Notes under the pieces: generated by a model | What the model was told of the DNA's origin: nothing | Seen by the model: the letters and a program-made list of their open reading frames with translations, nothing else | The model's database searches: none | Assembly (NCBI GenBank): GCA_009809945.1 | Contig: WTPW01000075.1 | Coordinates: forward strand, 640,393 to 704,392 | Length of the DNA: 64,000 bases | From: Gigaspora margarita | Taxonomy: Eukaryota; Glomeromycota; Glomeromycetes; Diversisporales; Gigasporaceae | Direction: 5' to 3' | Made by a program: the position numbers and the translations under genes | In this document: piece after piece, positions 1 to 10,684 of the stretch | Numbering within the stretch: the first letter of the stretch is position 1 | How the letters are laid out: each line of letters starts with the position of its first letter

Positions 1-730
1 AGTAAGTGAATTTAATTACTTCACTAATAACTTATACAAAGTAGTTAAGCACATATGTATGAGAATAAATTTGAAACTGTGCTAACTTTTATGTGTGCAT
101 ATTGGTATCCTTAAATAGTTAATTAACATTACTGTATAAAGTAATAAGTATTATATCAAAAATATAGAATAGAAATATATACGTAAGAATATTTTTGTTT
201 GCATTATGATACTAATTCGCATGTATTTTGAATAGATATCAATTATCTTAGTATATACCCTTATCAATATTTATATGTGTGTGAAAATTATGACATTTAC
301 GTGAGTTTAGAGCAAAAATTATCTAATTTAATATATCTATACTGTATATTAAAAGTAATAAGTATATTTGATAAATTTGCATAATGAAAATAATAAATTA
401 ACAAACCCATTTCAATTACAACTATCTCAGGGTTAGTCACAAATATCATCACTAAATATCTTCATATCTGTTATGAATAAGTTAATTGTATATATGCTAT
501 GTATTTAAAAGAAACAGATATGATAAAATTTTGTAAATAAATCTTTTTATTATAGCTCTTCCACAATAAGTAAAATTCTAAAAATTGATTAATAATCAAT
601 GCAAAAAAATTTGTAAATTGCTTCTATCTATGAATACACTTCTTTTATTGAACTTTAAAATATTAAAAATTAAAAATTTTTTCATAAATATTTTATAAAT
701 TTTTTTTACAAGTTAAATTGTACAAATGCC
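1..730. other. AT-rich flank, no gene seen
   Basis: Stop codons are dense in all frames and composition is strongly A+T. I see no repeat structure, RNA gene or coding remnant. It may include the 5' end of the adjacent Helitron, but I cannot place that terminus. Confidence 0.5.
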
Positions 731-884
731 TTATTCTAAAGAACAGCTAGAACAATAAAAACAATACAATAGTTTATTTGTCATAAACATCAGGCTAGAA
801 AAGATGAAGAACGACAAGAACAATGATGAGAATGCAATAGACAGGCTCAATACAAATATCATCAGAAGCAAAAACATCACTTTT

Positions 885-2255
885 AAAGAAGAAATAAAAT
901 TGATAAAACAACTATTGTTCCTTTTTATCTTAGGCCTACAATAGTTTGCATTCACTGTGAAGCCAAGAAATTTGTATCTGAACCAAATTGCTTTTGTTGT
1001 AATAATAGAAAATTAGATTAGTTAATACCAAAACACCTACTGTCTTGAAGGACTTATTTACTAGAATAGATATAATTGGTAATTATTTTAGAAACAATAT
1101 TCAAGCTTACAACAACCTTTTAACATTCACTTCTCTGGGTGTTTGTCTAGATCAGCAATTCACTAATAGTATGAACTTCTTAATTTTATATATAAAAAAA
1201 CTATTATTTGTTATTTATAAATAAAGGCAATACTTTTTGTAAATAAAAATGGTATATATACCCTTTGTGCACAAGAAAATATGTATTATGCAATTGGTTC
1301 TTTTCTCCCACCCACTGAAGATTCTCTAAAGTACTTACAATAATATATATATGATATGGAACATTAGATTGATAATTGATTACAAATAATATCTAACCTT
1401 TGTAAAGATACTATCGAATTAATTAAAAATATTCTTGATGAAGTCAATCTATATATTGCGAATTTTCATTACCTCTCAACACTTGATAATATAACCAACT
1501 ATAAGTTGATTATTAAAACTGATAATAAATTGGATCAACAAACCTATAATATATCTATAGCATTACTGATGGTTGCTATCTGGCCTTAAAACAATAATCC
1601 AAATAAAATTCAAAACTGAATTATAGTAATTATCCTTATTCAAGAAATCTTCAAACAATTTCTGAAACTAGTGGCCCATATGATCCTATGCAATATCCTA
1701 TATTATTATCTAGAGAACAATACAGATGGCATCCTAGTATTTCTATTGCTTCTATAAATATAAATAATGAATTGCAATATGATAAATCAAAAAAAGTAAC
1801 AGCAAGACAATATTATACATACCAATTATAAATACGAGAAAATATATCTCATTAATTCTTCAAAGTAGTCATCTCTTTCAACAATATGAAGTAGATAATT
1901 ATGTAAAAATTGAAACAGAAAAACTTAATTATCTATGCTTAAACCAAAACAAAATTAGAAATGATTGTTATTCAGAACTTGAAGACTTATTTAATTCAGA
2001 AAATACTAATGCAGTAAATATTAGAAAACAGATCATTCTTCCTTCTTCATTTATTGGAGGACCTCGAGATATGTTTCAATGCTACCAAGATGCTATTGCA
2101 CTAGTGCCAGCATTTGGAAACTTAGACTTATTTATCACTATAATCTGTAATTCTAAATAGCCAGAAATTTTTGAAAATCTGCTACTAGAACAAAAAGCTA
2201 TAGAATGACTAGATTTAATAGGTAAATATAATATCAAAAATCTAAAACCATATAA
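885..2255 (+). pseudogene. Helitron Rep N-terminal region (broken)
   Basis: Readable pieces in successive frames include a Cys-rich segment (VCIHCEAKKF, then NCFCCNNRK) at about 935-1015, then FRNNIQAYNNLLTFTSLG near 1090-1135, IGSFLPPTEDSLKYLQ near 1290-1340, and the strongly family-like block RKQIILPSSFIGGPRDMFQ with ALVPAFGNLDLFITIICN at about 2020-2150. These follow the order of the Helitron helicase-like N-terminal domain upstream of the Rep catalytic site. Stops fall where the family has Trp or Arg: TAG in CNSK-stop-PEIF and TGA in AIE-stop-LDLIG, both explained by a single C-to-T or G-to-A change. At least three frame changes are needed to read through, so no protein can be made. Confidence 0.8.
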
Positions 2256-2690
2256 TGCTAATTAATTGTTCTTTATACTATATAAATTTTAAAATGACCC
2301 ACCTATTACAAAGATTTTATATCTTTTATATGTATAAAATTTCTTTGTAATTAATAAAAATTAACTTAACTAAATTTTAATTAATTTAATATATAAACTT
2401 TCTAAATGTACTACCAACTTCTGATTCAAATATATATTCTTAATTTCTATAAATATATATATTATTATCTAAATATTTATTATTAAAAATTTATTTCTAC
2501 ATGTTATTTAAAAAAGTCTTTCTATATTATTTAATTTTAATTAAAAATAATTATATTTGATTATTTATAGTTTTGTTATTTTATTACTTTATTTTTTATA
2601 TCACATTACTAATTTTTATTTTTTTTTATCTTTTTTTATCTTTTAATCCTTTTCTTATATTTATTAAACCCAAGTATTTTATGCCAAATT
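2256..2690. other. AT-rich segment interrupting the Helitron
   Basis: The Rep reading frame stops making sense after LDLIGKYNIKNLKP and resumes at about 2690 with LNELKK and GKAVAYVYNIEFQKRG. In intact Helitrons these blocks are nearly contiguous, so about 430 bp has been inserted or has diverged. The segment is almost pure A+T; I see no TSDs or terminal repeats. Confidence 0.4.
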
Positions 2691-3478
2691 AAATGAATTA
2701 AAAAAGATCTTTTCCAAAAAGATATTCTTGGTAAAGCTGTTGCCTATGTTTATAATATAGAATTCCAAAAAAGAGGTCTTTTACACTCCTCACATATTTT
2801 AATAATTTTACATCCAGCAGACAAACCAAAAAATTATGATAATTATGATACTATTGTTCAAGCTGAATTACCAAATAAAAATGATAATCCAATACTATAT
2901 AGCAGAGTTATTTCTTATATGATCCATGGTTCATGTGATTTATTCAATTCATCCTTACCATGCATGAAAGGTGGAAAGTGCAAAAAAAACTATCCAAAAA
3001 ACTTTTCTGAAATTACATATGAAAGTATAAATTCCTATCCACAATACCATCACAGAGAAGATGGCCAATATGTCATAATAAAAGAAAATAAGCTAGACAA
3101 TCGCTGGGTTGTTCCTTACAACTCATATCTTTTGCCAAAATAGTATTGTTATATAAATGTAAAAATCTGTTCAAATATTAAAGCAATAAAGTATCTTTAT
3201 AAATATATTTATAAAGGTCATGACAAAGCTGCAGTAGAAATTAGTACAGATGCATCTAAACAAGCTAATCAAAACATAGATAAAATTAAACAATATATAA
3301 ATGCTTAGTGGATTTCTTTATCTGAAGCTTGCTGGAGAATCTTTGGATTTTCTATGTCTAAAATGAAACCTTTAGTAATTCGACTTCAATCTCACTTATC
3401 TAATTACTATACAGTAAATTTTTCTGGATCATCAGCAAATTTATATGTGTGTAATCTTGCACAAGTTTTTATGGTACG
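2690..3478 (+). pseudogene. Helitron Rep (HUH endonuclease) domain, broken
   Basis: The translation gives GKAVAYVYNIEFQKRGLLH followed by SSHILIILHPADKPKNYD, which covers the HUH metal-binding site. A 75-codon open stretch at 2919-3143 reads MIHGSCDLFNSSLPCMKGGK and LDNRWVVPYNSYLLPK. Next comes AIKYLYKYIYKGHDKAAVEI at about 3180-3240, the catalytic two-tyrosine motif that nicks and joins DNA. WISLSEACWRIFGFSMSKMK and SGSSANLYVCNLAQV close the segment. The HUH site reads H-S-S-H where the family has H-x-H, one residue too many. TAG stops follow LLPK and precede WISLSEACW, each consistent with a lost CAG Gln codon. The open piece is therefore a fragment, not a separate gene. Confidence 0.85.
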
Positions 3479-3479
3479 T

Positions 3480-3785
3480 AAAAAAATTGTAATCTTACGT
3501 AAGATTTAGTGTAAAACTATGTAAGTCTTACAGTATGTAAGAAAATCATAAATTTATGTAAAATTTTTACATAAATTTACGATTTTCTTATGGTGCATAA
3601 GAAAATCAAAAATTTCATGAAAAATTTTACATAAATTTATGATTTTTTATGGTGTGTAAAAAATTGTAAATTTATGTAAAAATTTTACATAAATTTACGA
3701 TTTTCTTATAGTATGTAAGAAAATTGTAAATTTATGTAAAAATGTTATATAAATTTACGATTTTCTTATAGTGTGTAAGAAAATG
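3480..3785. repeat. Tandem array of ~60-bp palindromes
   Basis: Four to five consecutive units of about 60 bp each form their own hairpin. The arm AAATTTATGTAAAA is followed by its complement TTTTACATAAATTT, and units are joined by CTTATGGTGTGTAAGAAAAT-like linkers. The array lies exactly where the Helitron reading frame is broken, between the NLAQV and NLAEIL blocks. I see no coding capacity. Confidence 0.7.
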
Positions 3786-4140
3786 TTGCTAATACTTTCA
3801 AAATATTTTAGGACTGGGTAACCAAGCTGGATCAATAGATCTGTAGCCTGAATCATACCAAGGGCACATTTGACTAATATTTTTGAAATGTTTCAAAATA
3901 TTTTGATGATCATAGTACAAGATCAGACTAAATCTTTGGTTGCAAAATATTTTGAAAAACCTCAAAATATTTTAGATTTAATATTTTTGAAATATTTCAA
4001 ATACTTTCAAAATATTTTAGAACTGGGAAACCAAGCTGGACCAGTAGATTTGTAGCCTGTATCATACCAAGGGCACATTTGACTAATATTTTCAAAATGT
4101 TTTGAAATGTTTCAATGATCATAGTACAAGATCAGATTAG
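3786..4140. repeat. ~200-bp direct repeat with internal AATATTTT hairpins
   Basis: The text AACCAAGCTGGA followed by TAGATCTGTAGCCTG and ATCATACCAAGGGCACATTT occurs at about 3818-3872 and again at about 4029-4080, each followed by TGACTAATATTTT and ATGATCATAGTACAAGATCAG. This is a two-copy tandem repeat with a period near 210 bp. AAAATATTTTGAAA motifs around it are self-complementary. It is part of the block that splits the Helitron. Confidence 0.7.
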
Positions 4141-4189
4141 ATCTTTGTTTATTTTTTTTGTTTAAAATTTAGATCTTCTATCAATTTTA

Positions 4190-5335
4190 CATTGTTTTTT
4201 GTTCTCATTTTGTTTTTTTTTTGGTTTGTTTTATTTTGTTTCATTTAGTTTCATTTTGTTTTGTCTTTTTTTTTATTTATTATTTTTTATTTTTTTATTT
4301 TTTACAAAAAACACCAACTCTAATTTTTTGGCACTTAGCAAAAAATCTGATAACTTTTTGACACTTTGCGCTAGCCAACTCAGGTTTCTGACACTTTGCA
4401 AAAACACACTGATTTCACCAACAATTTCTAAATATTGGAGAATGCCTCTTTAAAGAAATAAAGGTTTAGTTAGTGCTTTATTTATTTTTTTGTTTGATGT
4501 TTTTTGTTCTTTTTGTTTTTGTTTTTGTTTTTTTTTTATTTTTTTTATTAATTTATTTTATTCTGGCACTTTGCAAGAAAAATAATTTAGGCTTTTTGAC
4601 ACTTTGCAAGCAAACCCAGACTTTTCTGGAACTTTGTGAGAATATATACAACTTGATTTCAACAATTTCTATTACGAACTCTACTTCAAAGAAATAAAGA
4701 TTTGGAATTTTCTTTTTTTTATTCAGTTTGCTTCTATTCTATTTTTTTTGTTTGTTTTCTTTTTACTCATTTCTATAATTTTTATTTTTTTATTTATTCC
4801 AGCACATTGTAAAAACCTTTATAATTTTTGAACTGCAAGAAATGAACTCTTACTTTAGAAAAATAGAGATTTGGGGCATTATTTATTTTTTTATTTAGTT
4901 TGCTTACATTTTTGTTTTTGGTTTGTTTTTTTTTTTTACTTATTTTTTTAATTTTATTTTATTTTATTTATTCCTGACTTTCTTTGAAACTTTGCAAAAA
5001 TACAACCTGACTTCTGGCACTTTACAAAAATACCAACTCTAACTTCTCTAGCACTTTGCAAGAAGTAGCGAATATAAGCAAATATGAAAAAAAGGAAATT
5101 TGGGGCCTCGTTTATTTTTTTTAAGCTGCTTATAGTGTTTGTTTTTTTTTACTTATTTTTTAATTTTATTTTATTTTATTTATTCCTGACTTTCTTCGAA
5201 ACTTTGCAAGAAAACAATTTGACTTTTAGCACTTTACAAAAATACCAACTCTAACTTCTCTAGCACTTTGCAAGAAGTAGAGAATATAAGTGAATATGAA
5301 AAAAAGAAAATAATAGCTCTAGTATTTTTATAGAA
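4190..5335. repeat. Degenerate tandem repeat, ~210-240-bp period, T-rich
   Basis: About five units alternate a T-rich tract with a segment carrying CTTTGCAAGAA and CTCTAGCACTTTGCAAGAAG. The last two are the clearest: ATTCCTGACTTTCTT begins near 4970 and again near 5182, a period of about 212 bp. Earlier units near 4329 and 4564 share TGGCACTTTGCAA-type text. Frames that stay open here encode only Phe/Leu runs from T-tracts and are not genes. Confidence 0.6.
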
Positions 5336-5850
5336 TTAAATGCGACAAAGTGTAAAAGTATTTAAAATATTATTTTTTTTTGATATTTATTTTTAGTTTC
5401 ATTTTTTGGGGTTTGTAAAAAATGTATTATAATATATAATAAAAATATATAATATTAATTAAAAATTTAAAATATAATGTATAAAAAAAAATATATAAAA
5501 TTTTATAATAAATTGCGAAACCTTGCGAAAACTTGCAAAAACCTGTAAAATATTTAAAAATTGCAAAAAGCATAATTATGTGAATATGATTATTAATTGA
5601 TTGTAATGTCTCATTGATTTATGCCAGTTTTTACCAGTTTTCAATATTTGTAATATTTTTGCTATATTTCAAATTCACTATGCTGTAAATGTTCATAATT
5701 ATTACATCTGCATAATACTCTATAGTTACTATAGTGTAAACTTATATAATTATTACCTCTATGTAATCCTCTAAACTAATCGTAAGTTTTCATAAGTTTA
5801 CACTTCTGTAAAAACTTATGGAGGTTTATGCATATTTTTTTTGCTGATGA
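5336..5850. other. AT-rich stretch, no gene
   Basis: A-rich and T-rich sequence with short AACCTTGCGAAA-like repeats near 5515-5560. A weak inverted pair around 5700-5825 contains GTAAACTTATATAATTATTACCTC and AAAACTTATGGAGG. It ends where the Helitron frame resumes with NLAEIL. Confidence 0.4.
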
Positions 5851-6262
5851 TATACTAATTTAGCTGAAATTCTTTCTAATAAAAATAACAAAAAAACTAT
5901 GTTAACTGAATACTTTCATCTTAATACTGTTGATTCTGAAGCATGTAATTATACTTATTCTGAAATTCTATACTATTATGTTTGGAATATTCAAACCAAA
6001 AAATGGACTAAAAGAAAAAAAGAACATGCAATAAGAAGAATTTATACTATTTGACCAAATAAAGGAGAAAGATTTTACCTTCCCTTACTATTAAATTATG
6101 TATGAGGTGCACTATCATTTGATGATCTTAAATATGTTAATGGAAATATATGTCAAAGTTTTAAAGAAATTGCTTATCACAGAGGTTTATTAGATTCTGA
6201 TAGATTTCTTCATGATTGCATGTTTGAAGCTAAACAATTTAGATCACCTTATGTTTGTGTAA
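5850..6262 (+). pseudogene. Helitron RepHel linker, broken
   Basis: The frame resumes with NLAEILSNKNNKKTMLTEYF and runs through YSEILYYYVWN, TKKWTKRKKEHAIRRIY, NKGERFYLPLLLNYV and GLLDSDRFLHDCMFEA to YVCV at about 6260. This is the conserved segment between the Rep and helicase domains. Two TGA stops, after RIYTI and after LLLNYV, fit C-to-T change in CGA codons. The frame is then cut at 6260-6272 by an insertion and picks up on the far side near 6540 as LVFGKPINV. Confidence 0.8.
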
Positions 6263-6272
6263 TCTATTTTTT

Positions 6273-6525
6273 TTTAATATTAAGGTGACCACCTAGGTAC
6301 TCTGGCACTTTATTGGTACAAATAGGTTGGCCTGGTCATAACGACTATGCCACATATTACATTTGTATAATGAGAGTACAACTAACCACTTACACTTTTG
6401 GTGTCATTCCACACTAGCTACCATACCTACAACCCAACTATAGAATTGTCTATTTAAACCCTTTGGCTTCTACCCATGTCCTATGTTTCTTCCAATATAC
6501 CCCTTGTGGGAGCTAATTTACAACA
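6273..6525 (-). mobile_element. ~253-bp retroposed SINE-like insertion inside the Helitron
   Basis: The 13-bp direct repeat TAATCTATTTTTT occurs at 6260-6272 and 6526-6538, exactly at the edges of a segment that interrupts the Helitron frame. Removing it and one repeat restores a continuous family-like reading frame (YVCV to LVFGKP). The left edge carries a T-run, so the element reads on - with a 3' A-tail. Near its 5' end on - there is TTAGCTCCCACAAGG, a loose A-box, followed about 50 bases on by GGGTTTAAATAG, a loose B-box. The TSD and tail are observed; tRNA origin is an inference of moderate strength. Confidence 0.65.
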
Positions 6526-8207
6526 TAATCTATTTTTTACTATTTTGGTTTTTGGTAAACCTATTAATGTATGAGAAATTTGGAACCAAAATATTAATAC
6601 TATGACTGAAGACATTATTAGAAAGAACATACCAGAAGAACAACCATGTATAAATGCTGTACATAACCATATTGATCACTTTTTGCAACAACATGATAAA
6701 AATATAAATGATTATGATCTACCCAAGACTACTAATATAATTAAAGAAAATTTACCAAAAATAATTCTAAAAGAATTATCTATTCCAGTTTTATTTAATA
6801 ATATAGAAAAAATTAAATCATTAAATGAAGACCAAAAAAAAGCATTTAATTTTATTATTCAAAGAATTAATGAAAACAAATTTGATATTTTCTTTATTGA
6901 TAAACTAGGTGGTTATGGTAAAACATATCTTTATGAATGTTTACTAGCATATATATAATCTAAAGGTTTTATAGCATTAGCAACAGCCTCATTAGGAATT
7001 CTTCCTTACTAATGCCTTAAGGTCGCACTGCACACTCTTGATTTAAAATTTCTCTAATAGCTGATAAAAATACATTATGTAGTTTTACTAAACAAAGTCA
7101 TCTATCACATTTACTTCATTTAACAAAACTAATTATTTGGGATGAAGTCTTGATAATTCATAGACATGCAGTAGAAAGTCTTGATTGATTACTAAAAGAC
7201 ATTATAGGAAATAATCTTCCTTTTGGTAGTAAAACATTTGTATTTGGTGGTGATTTCTGGCAAATTTTACTAGTAATACCCACAAGGAACACGTGCTCAA
7301 ATAGTTAATACTTCTTTTAGCAAATCTCATTTATGGTCAATTACTAAAATCTTCTATCTGCATAAGAATATGAGAGTTGAAAATAATAATAATTCTGGTG
7401 ACTTTGTTGATTTATTACTAAGAATTGGCAATAGAACTGAGCCAACTATTAATGAAGATATGATTAGAATTTCTGATCAAATGGTCATACACTAGCAAAA
7501 TGATAGTGAATCACTACAATACCTTATTAATTATATTTATCATAATCTCTCTAAAAATGCTTATGATCCTATATATATTACTAACCGTGCTATTTAACAA
7601 CTAGAAACAACTATATTAACATATAAATAAAGAAATTATTAAACAATTTCCTGGGAATTCATATGACTATTATAGCTATGACATGGTAGTTGATGATACT
7701 AACAATATATATCAATTAGAATTTCTTAATTTACTATTTCCTAACAGATTGCTACCTCACAAATTAGTTCTTAAAATTGGAGCTCCAGTTTTATGTATGC
7801 ACAACTTAGATCCTGCAAATAGTCTATGCAACAGCACAAAATTAATTTGCAAAACATTTCACAGAAATGTCATTGATGCTAAAATAGCCATAGGAGAAGA
7901 TAGTAGTAAAAGAATATTTTTACCACAAATTTTATTAATACCTTCACAAGATATTAAACTACCTTTTACTCTAAAAAGAAACAATTTCTGATCAAACTTG
8001 CATTTGCACTAACAACTAATAATCACAAGATCAAACTATACCACATATCAGACTATACCTTTCTGAACATGTACTTATGCATGAACAGCTTTTTCTAGAG
8101 TAAAATCTGCTAAGAATTTAAAAATTTTAATAAAAAACAGAAAAATTTCAGAAAAAGAAAGAACTTACACATGTAATATTGTATACAAAGAAGCATTAAC
8201 TTATTAA
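6526..8207 (+). pseudogene. Helitron Pif1-like helicase domain, broken
   Basis: A 118-codon open piece (6602-6958) contains SLNEDQKKAFNFIIQRI and the Walker A motif LGGYGKTYLYECLLAYI at about 6905-6955; the usual GGTGKT has become GGYGKT. Later frames give ALATASLGI, IIWDEV (Walker B region, near 7135-7150), HRHAVESLD, VFGGDFWQIL at about 7240-7270 (the usual GGDFRQ has Trp for Arg) and TRAQIVNTSFSKSHLWS. A second open piece (7683-7991) reads FPNRLLPHKLVLKIGAPVLC, LDPANSLCNSTKLIC and PQILLIPSQDIKLPF, matching the C-terminal helicase region. SEHVLMHEQLFLE near 8060-8100 is the last family motif. At least four frameshifts and several stops rule out function. Confidence 0.85.
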
Positions 8208-9157
8208 ATAATATCAGTGAACTTTTAATATATTACAAAGGCTATTAAACTATTATATTAATCAACTTTAGTACTATTAAAACAATATAAACAATATATA
8301 ATATCTTTTATTCATTATTATCAATCACAATATTAATTATCTTACTATTATAAATAAATTAAATAAATGAAAACTTAGATATATATTATAATTGGACCAC
8401 AAAAATTAATAATTACAAAAAGCATTGCTTGCATATTCAAATTGAATTAAGCCAGACTATGCCTAAATTGAATTTTATTTAATGAATGCACTTATTATAT
8501 TAACCGTAGTTTATTGTTATGCATAATTAAACTAATACAAGACAAGATTCTAACAATAGCAATTCATATTGTGCTGGAACTCACTTTAGTAATTTTCTGC
8601 ACATTACTATTAAATGAACTTATGATATTGATCTTTAACAGTTATAAAGATATAAGTACAAAAATGTCAAGTTCTATTATGCGCATATGATTTTGGGAAT
8701 TATATGTTTATAACAATTACTAGTTCCCTTAAAAAGAAGGGCCTGGATCTCAAATCACAATCCAATGCAACTAGGTTTGATAGGACCATTTGCACTTCTT
8801 ATGCCTTGATTTTATTCCTATAGCAATCCTTATCAAGTTAGCAATTGCTATTTATAGCAAGATATTGAATTCATACCTGAAATTGGTTATATTAGTTTAG
8901 TTCAAGTCTTGATTGAACCAATTCAGCCTGGTTTCTGCTATTGATTTCAAGAGCACATTCCCTACTTAACATTTTTTTGATCTTTTTACCTCACATCAAA
9001 CTAATAATTACCAAATTAAAAATTAAAAATATAATTAAAATTCATCTAAATCTAATTATTCTATTAAAGTTACCTTCGCTATTTACAAAAAACTTTCACA
9101 CCACACCTATGATCTAAAATAGTACCAAATACTCAAAAGTATATATTTTACATATAT
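8208..9157. other. AT-rich, no assignable gene
   Basis: No coding remnant I can name. The part at 8730-8960 is less AT-rich and may be an old retroposon, but I see neither TSDs nor a convincing A-box/B-box pair. Confidence 0.4.
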
Positions 9158-9690
9158 TTGATTATAAATTTATTGGCACATATAATAACAATATATCATA
9201 ACTATCTCACTAAAAACAAACCACATATCTATAAACTTGAAATTTACAATAATGCTAATCAAATTTATATACTCTCTAAAAAACCAACTCATGAAACACT
9301 TTATTATAAATATATCAATTATAAACAAGAAAATTGTTACAAATCAAATAATTTTTAAAAATACAAATCCCGTTTTTAACTCAATCCTTATAAATAAAAT
9401 CGAAAATAAATTTGTAAAAAAGTTTAAATTTCTCTTTAATTTAACAAAAAACTTCTTTATACAATGCCAATTTGTGCTAATACTATTGTTAAAATCAAAT
9501 TCATTAAACAAACTGAACAAAATAAATTTTTAAGTATATGGAAAATAGAACTGATTCTATTCATACCAAAATTTTGAAGATAGAGAAGAAGATATGCAAG
9601 CTATATTTAAAAAAGATAAATATTTTTTAGTTAAAGAAAAGATTGTACCAAAAAACGTAATGATAATATAAGACCTAAGGTACTTATTTA
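9158..9690 (+). pseudogene. Unidentified coding-like remnant
   Basis: Two overlapping open stretches (9158-9358 and 9237-9533) and a shorter piece at about 9575-9650 (FEDREEDMQAIFKKDKYFLV followed by KEKIVP) look protein-like rather than random. They have mixed charged and hydrophobic residues and a consistent + orientation, but need frame changes to join. The last piece recalls a segment of OB-fold-like proteins that are repetitive in Glomeromycete genomes; that is from memory and weak. No start, domain or operon-like context supports a live gene, and the piece ends beside an oppositely oriented transposase remnant. Confidence 0.25.
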
Positions 9691-10166
9691 ATTATTAGAT
9701 AGTATACACTTGATAGAATACCCTCTACTGATCTGCTATAAATTGACTAAACTCTTCTTCTCTATGCGCAACTTTTGATAGAATATGTTCTATATCTGAT
9801 ATTACTTTAATATGTGCCATATGTGTTTCAATTTTTGGAAGTTTGTCTTTGCTAAGTTTATCATAATCTAATATATATTGTTCATTATCCACTTGCTGAT
9901 ACCTAAGAACAGGCAATGCATTGGATCGACTACTATAAATGTAACTGGATCAAAATATTTTAGCTGATATAGTTCTGACTATCTTACTCCTGTATTTTTA
10001 ATATAATTTTATGATTTTGGTTATTTTACAGAAACTATTGCTTGCCATATCAAAATATTGTGAAATATCTGCTGGATCAAACCATTCATCTATATCTTCA
10101 AAACCACTATAGTGATTTCTTCTGGATCTATGGTTATATATTGCACATTTTGGGCAATAAAAGCAT
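9690..10166 (-). pseudogene. Tnp2/CACTA-like (Plavaka-type) transposase fragment
   Basis: Read on -, successive frames give CFYCPKCAIYNHRS, then HYSGFEDIDEWFDPADISQY, then YFDPVTFIVVDPMHCLFLGI and finally DKLPKIETHMAHIKV ... EEFSQFIADQ (open piece 9725-9916). The DPMHxLFLG block with a preceding YFDPV and a following FxADQ is characteristic of Tnp2-type transposases, with the block's first Asp part of the catalytic region. After ADQ the family has Trp; here a TAG stop stands, explained by one G-to-A change. Frames shift at least twice. The fragment is cut at its 5' side (plus-strand 10,167) by the AGGACCCC-terminated repeat, which probably inserted into it. Confidence 0.75.
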
Positions 10167-10332
10167 AGGACCCCAGATATCTCTCATATAGGTTATAACT
10201 AATCTGCACAAATTTTAAGGGGTTTGCTACCTCTAAAATCAAGTAAATTTGCTAAAAATTCAATTATCATATTAAGTTTTATAGTAATTTGCTAAAAACT
10301 AAATTATTACATTTAGATAGTGCTCTTAGGTT
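10167..10332 (+). repeat. Terminal segment of the AGGACCCC element family, copy 1
   Basis: Beginning AGGACCCCAGATATCTCTCA, this about 165-bp segment closely matches the left end of the element at 57,603. Shared text includes TAAAATCAAGTAAATTTGCT and ATAGTAATTTGCTAAAAACT. It is the left edge of the repeat complex that runs to about 24.0 kb, where the matching right-hand segment is found. Confidence 0.75.
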
Positions 10333-10335
10333 CAG

Positions 10336-10684
10336 GTGCTCTAAGAAAATTTGTTTAGCATATAAAAATATGAAAATTTAAGAGAAAATACTTAATTTTG
10401 GATTTTTTGATAAAAAAAAAATTAAAATTAAGCATCTTCTCAAAATATTCAAAAAATATAAAATCAAACATGCTGCTATAATGTATTTTTATATTCTAAT
10501 CAAGGTTTATTAGAGCAAAATATTATAATCAATTAAAAAATTTTGTGTAAAATAGCATTTTTAGATTTTTATTAATAAAATTATAGAAAATATTATAATT
10601 CTCAAAATTTTACTAATTGATTCTAACTTTGTGCTCTAAGAAAACTTGTTTAGCATATAAAAATACATTATGTTAGCATATTTA
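10336..10684. repeat. Diverged 315-bp satellite unit (left edge)
   Basis: This is one unit of the satellite that dominates 12.48-17.54 kb, with many substitutions and a slightly shorter length. It shares ATTTTTTGATAAAAA followed by ATTAAGCATCTTCT, GCATTTTTAGA and TTTTACTAATTGATTCTAAC. It is cut after GCATATTTA by the TA-flanked element at 10,685; the unit resumes at 12,471. Confidence 0.8.

Larger units (their letters stand above)
740..8207 (+). mobile_element. Decayed autonomous Helitron
   Basis: Conceptual translation on + gives, in the right order, the parts of a RepHel protein: a Cys-rich N-terminal segment, a Helitron_like_N region, a Rep domain with its Tyr motif, a linker, and a Pif1-like helicase with Walker A, GGDF-type and C-terminal motifs. 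Helitrons move by rolling-circle transposition through this Rep/helicase. The copy is dead: it has many in-frame stops, several frameshifts, and three foreign segments at about 2256-2690, 3480-5850 and 6273-6525. I could not locate the 5' TC or 3' CTRR-plus-hairpin ends, so the boundaries are those of the recognisable coding region only. Confidence 0.85.

Noticed and set aside
731-955. Minus-strand 74-codon ORF rich in Phe, Leu and Ser
   Set aside because: It is the shadow of the AG-rich + strand of the Helitron N-terminal region, where the real remnant (TIVPFYLRPTIVCIHCEAKK) is read.
4199-4697. Two Phe/Val-rich + ORFs
   Set aside because: They arise from T-runs in the tandem repeat; composition is homopolymer-driven and frames are not conserved between units.
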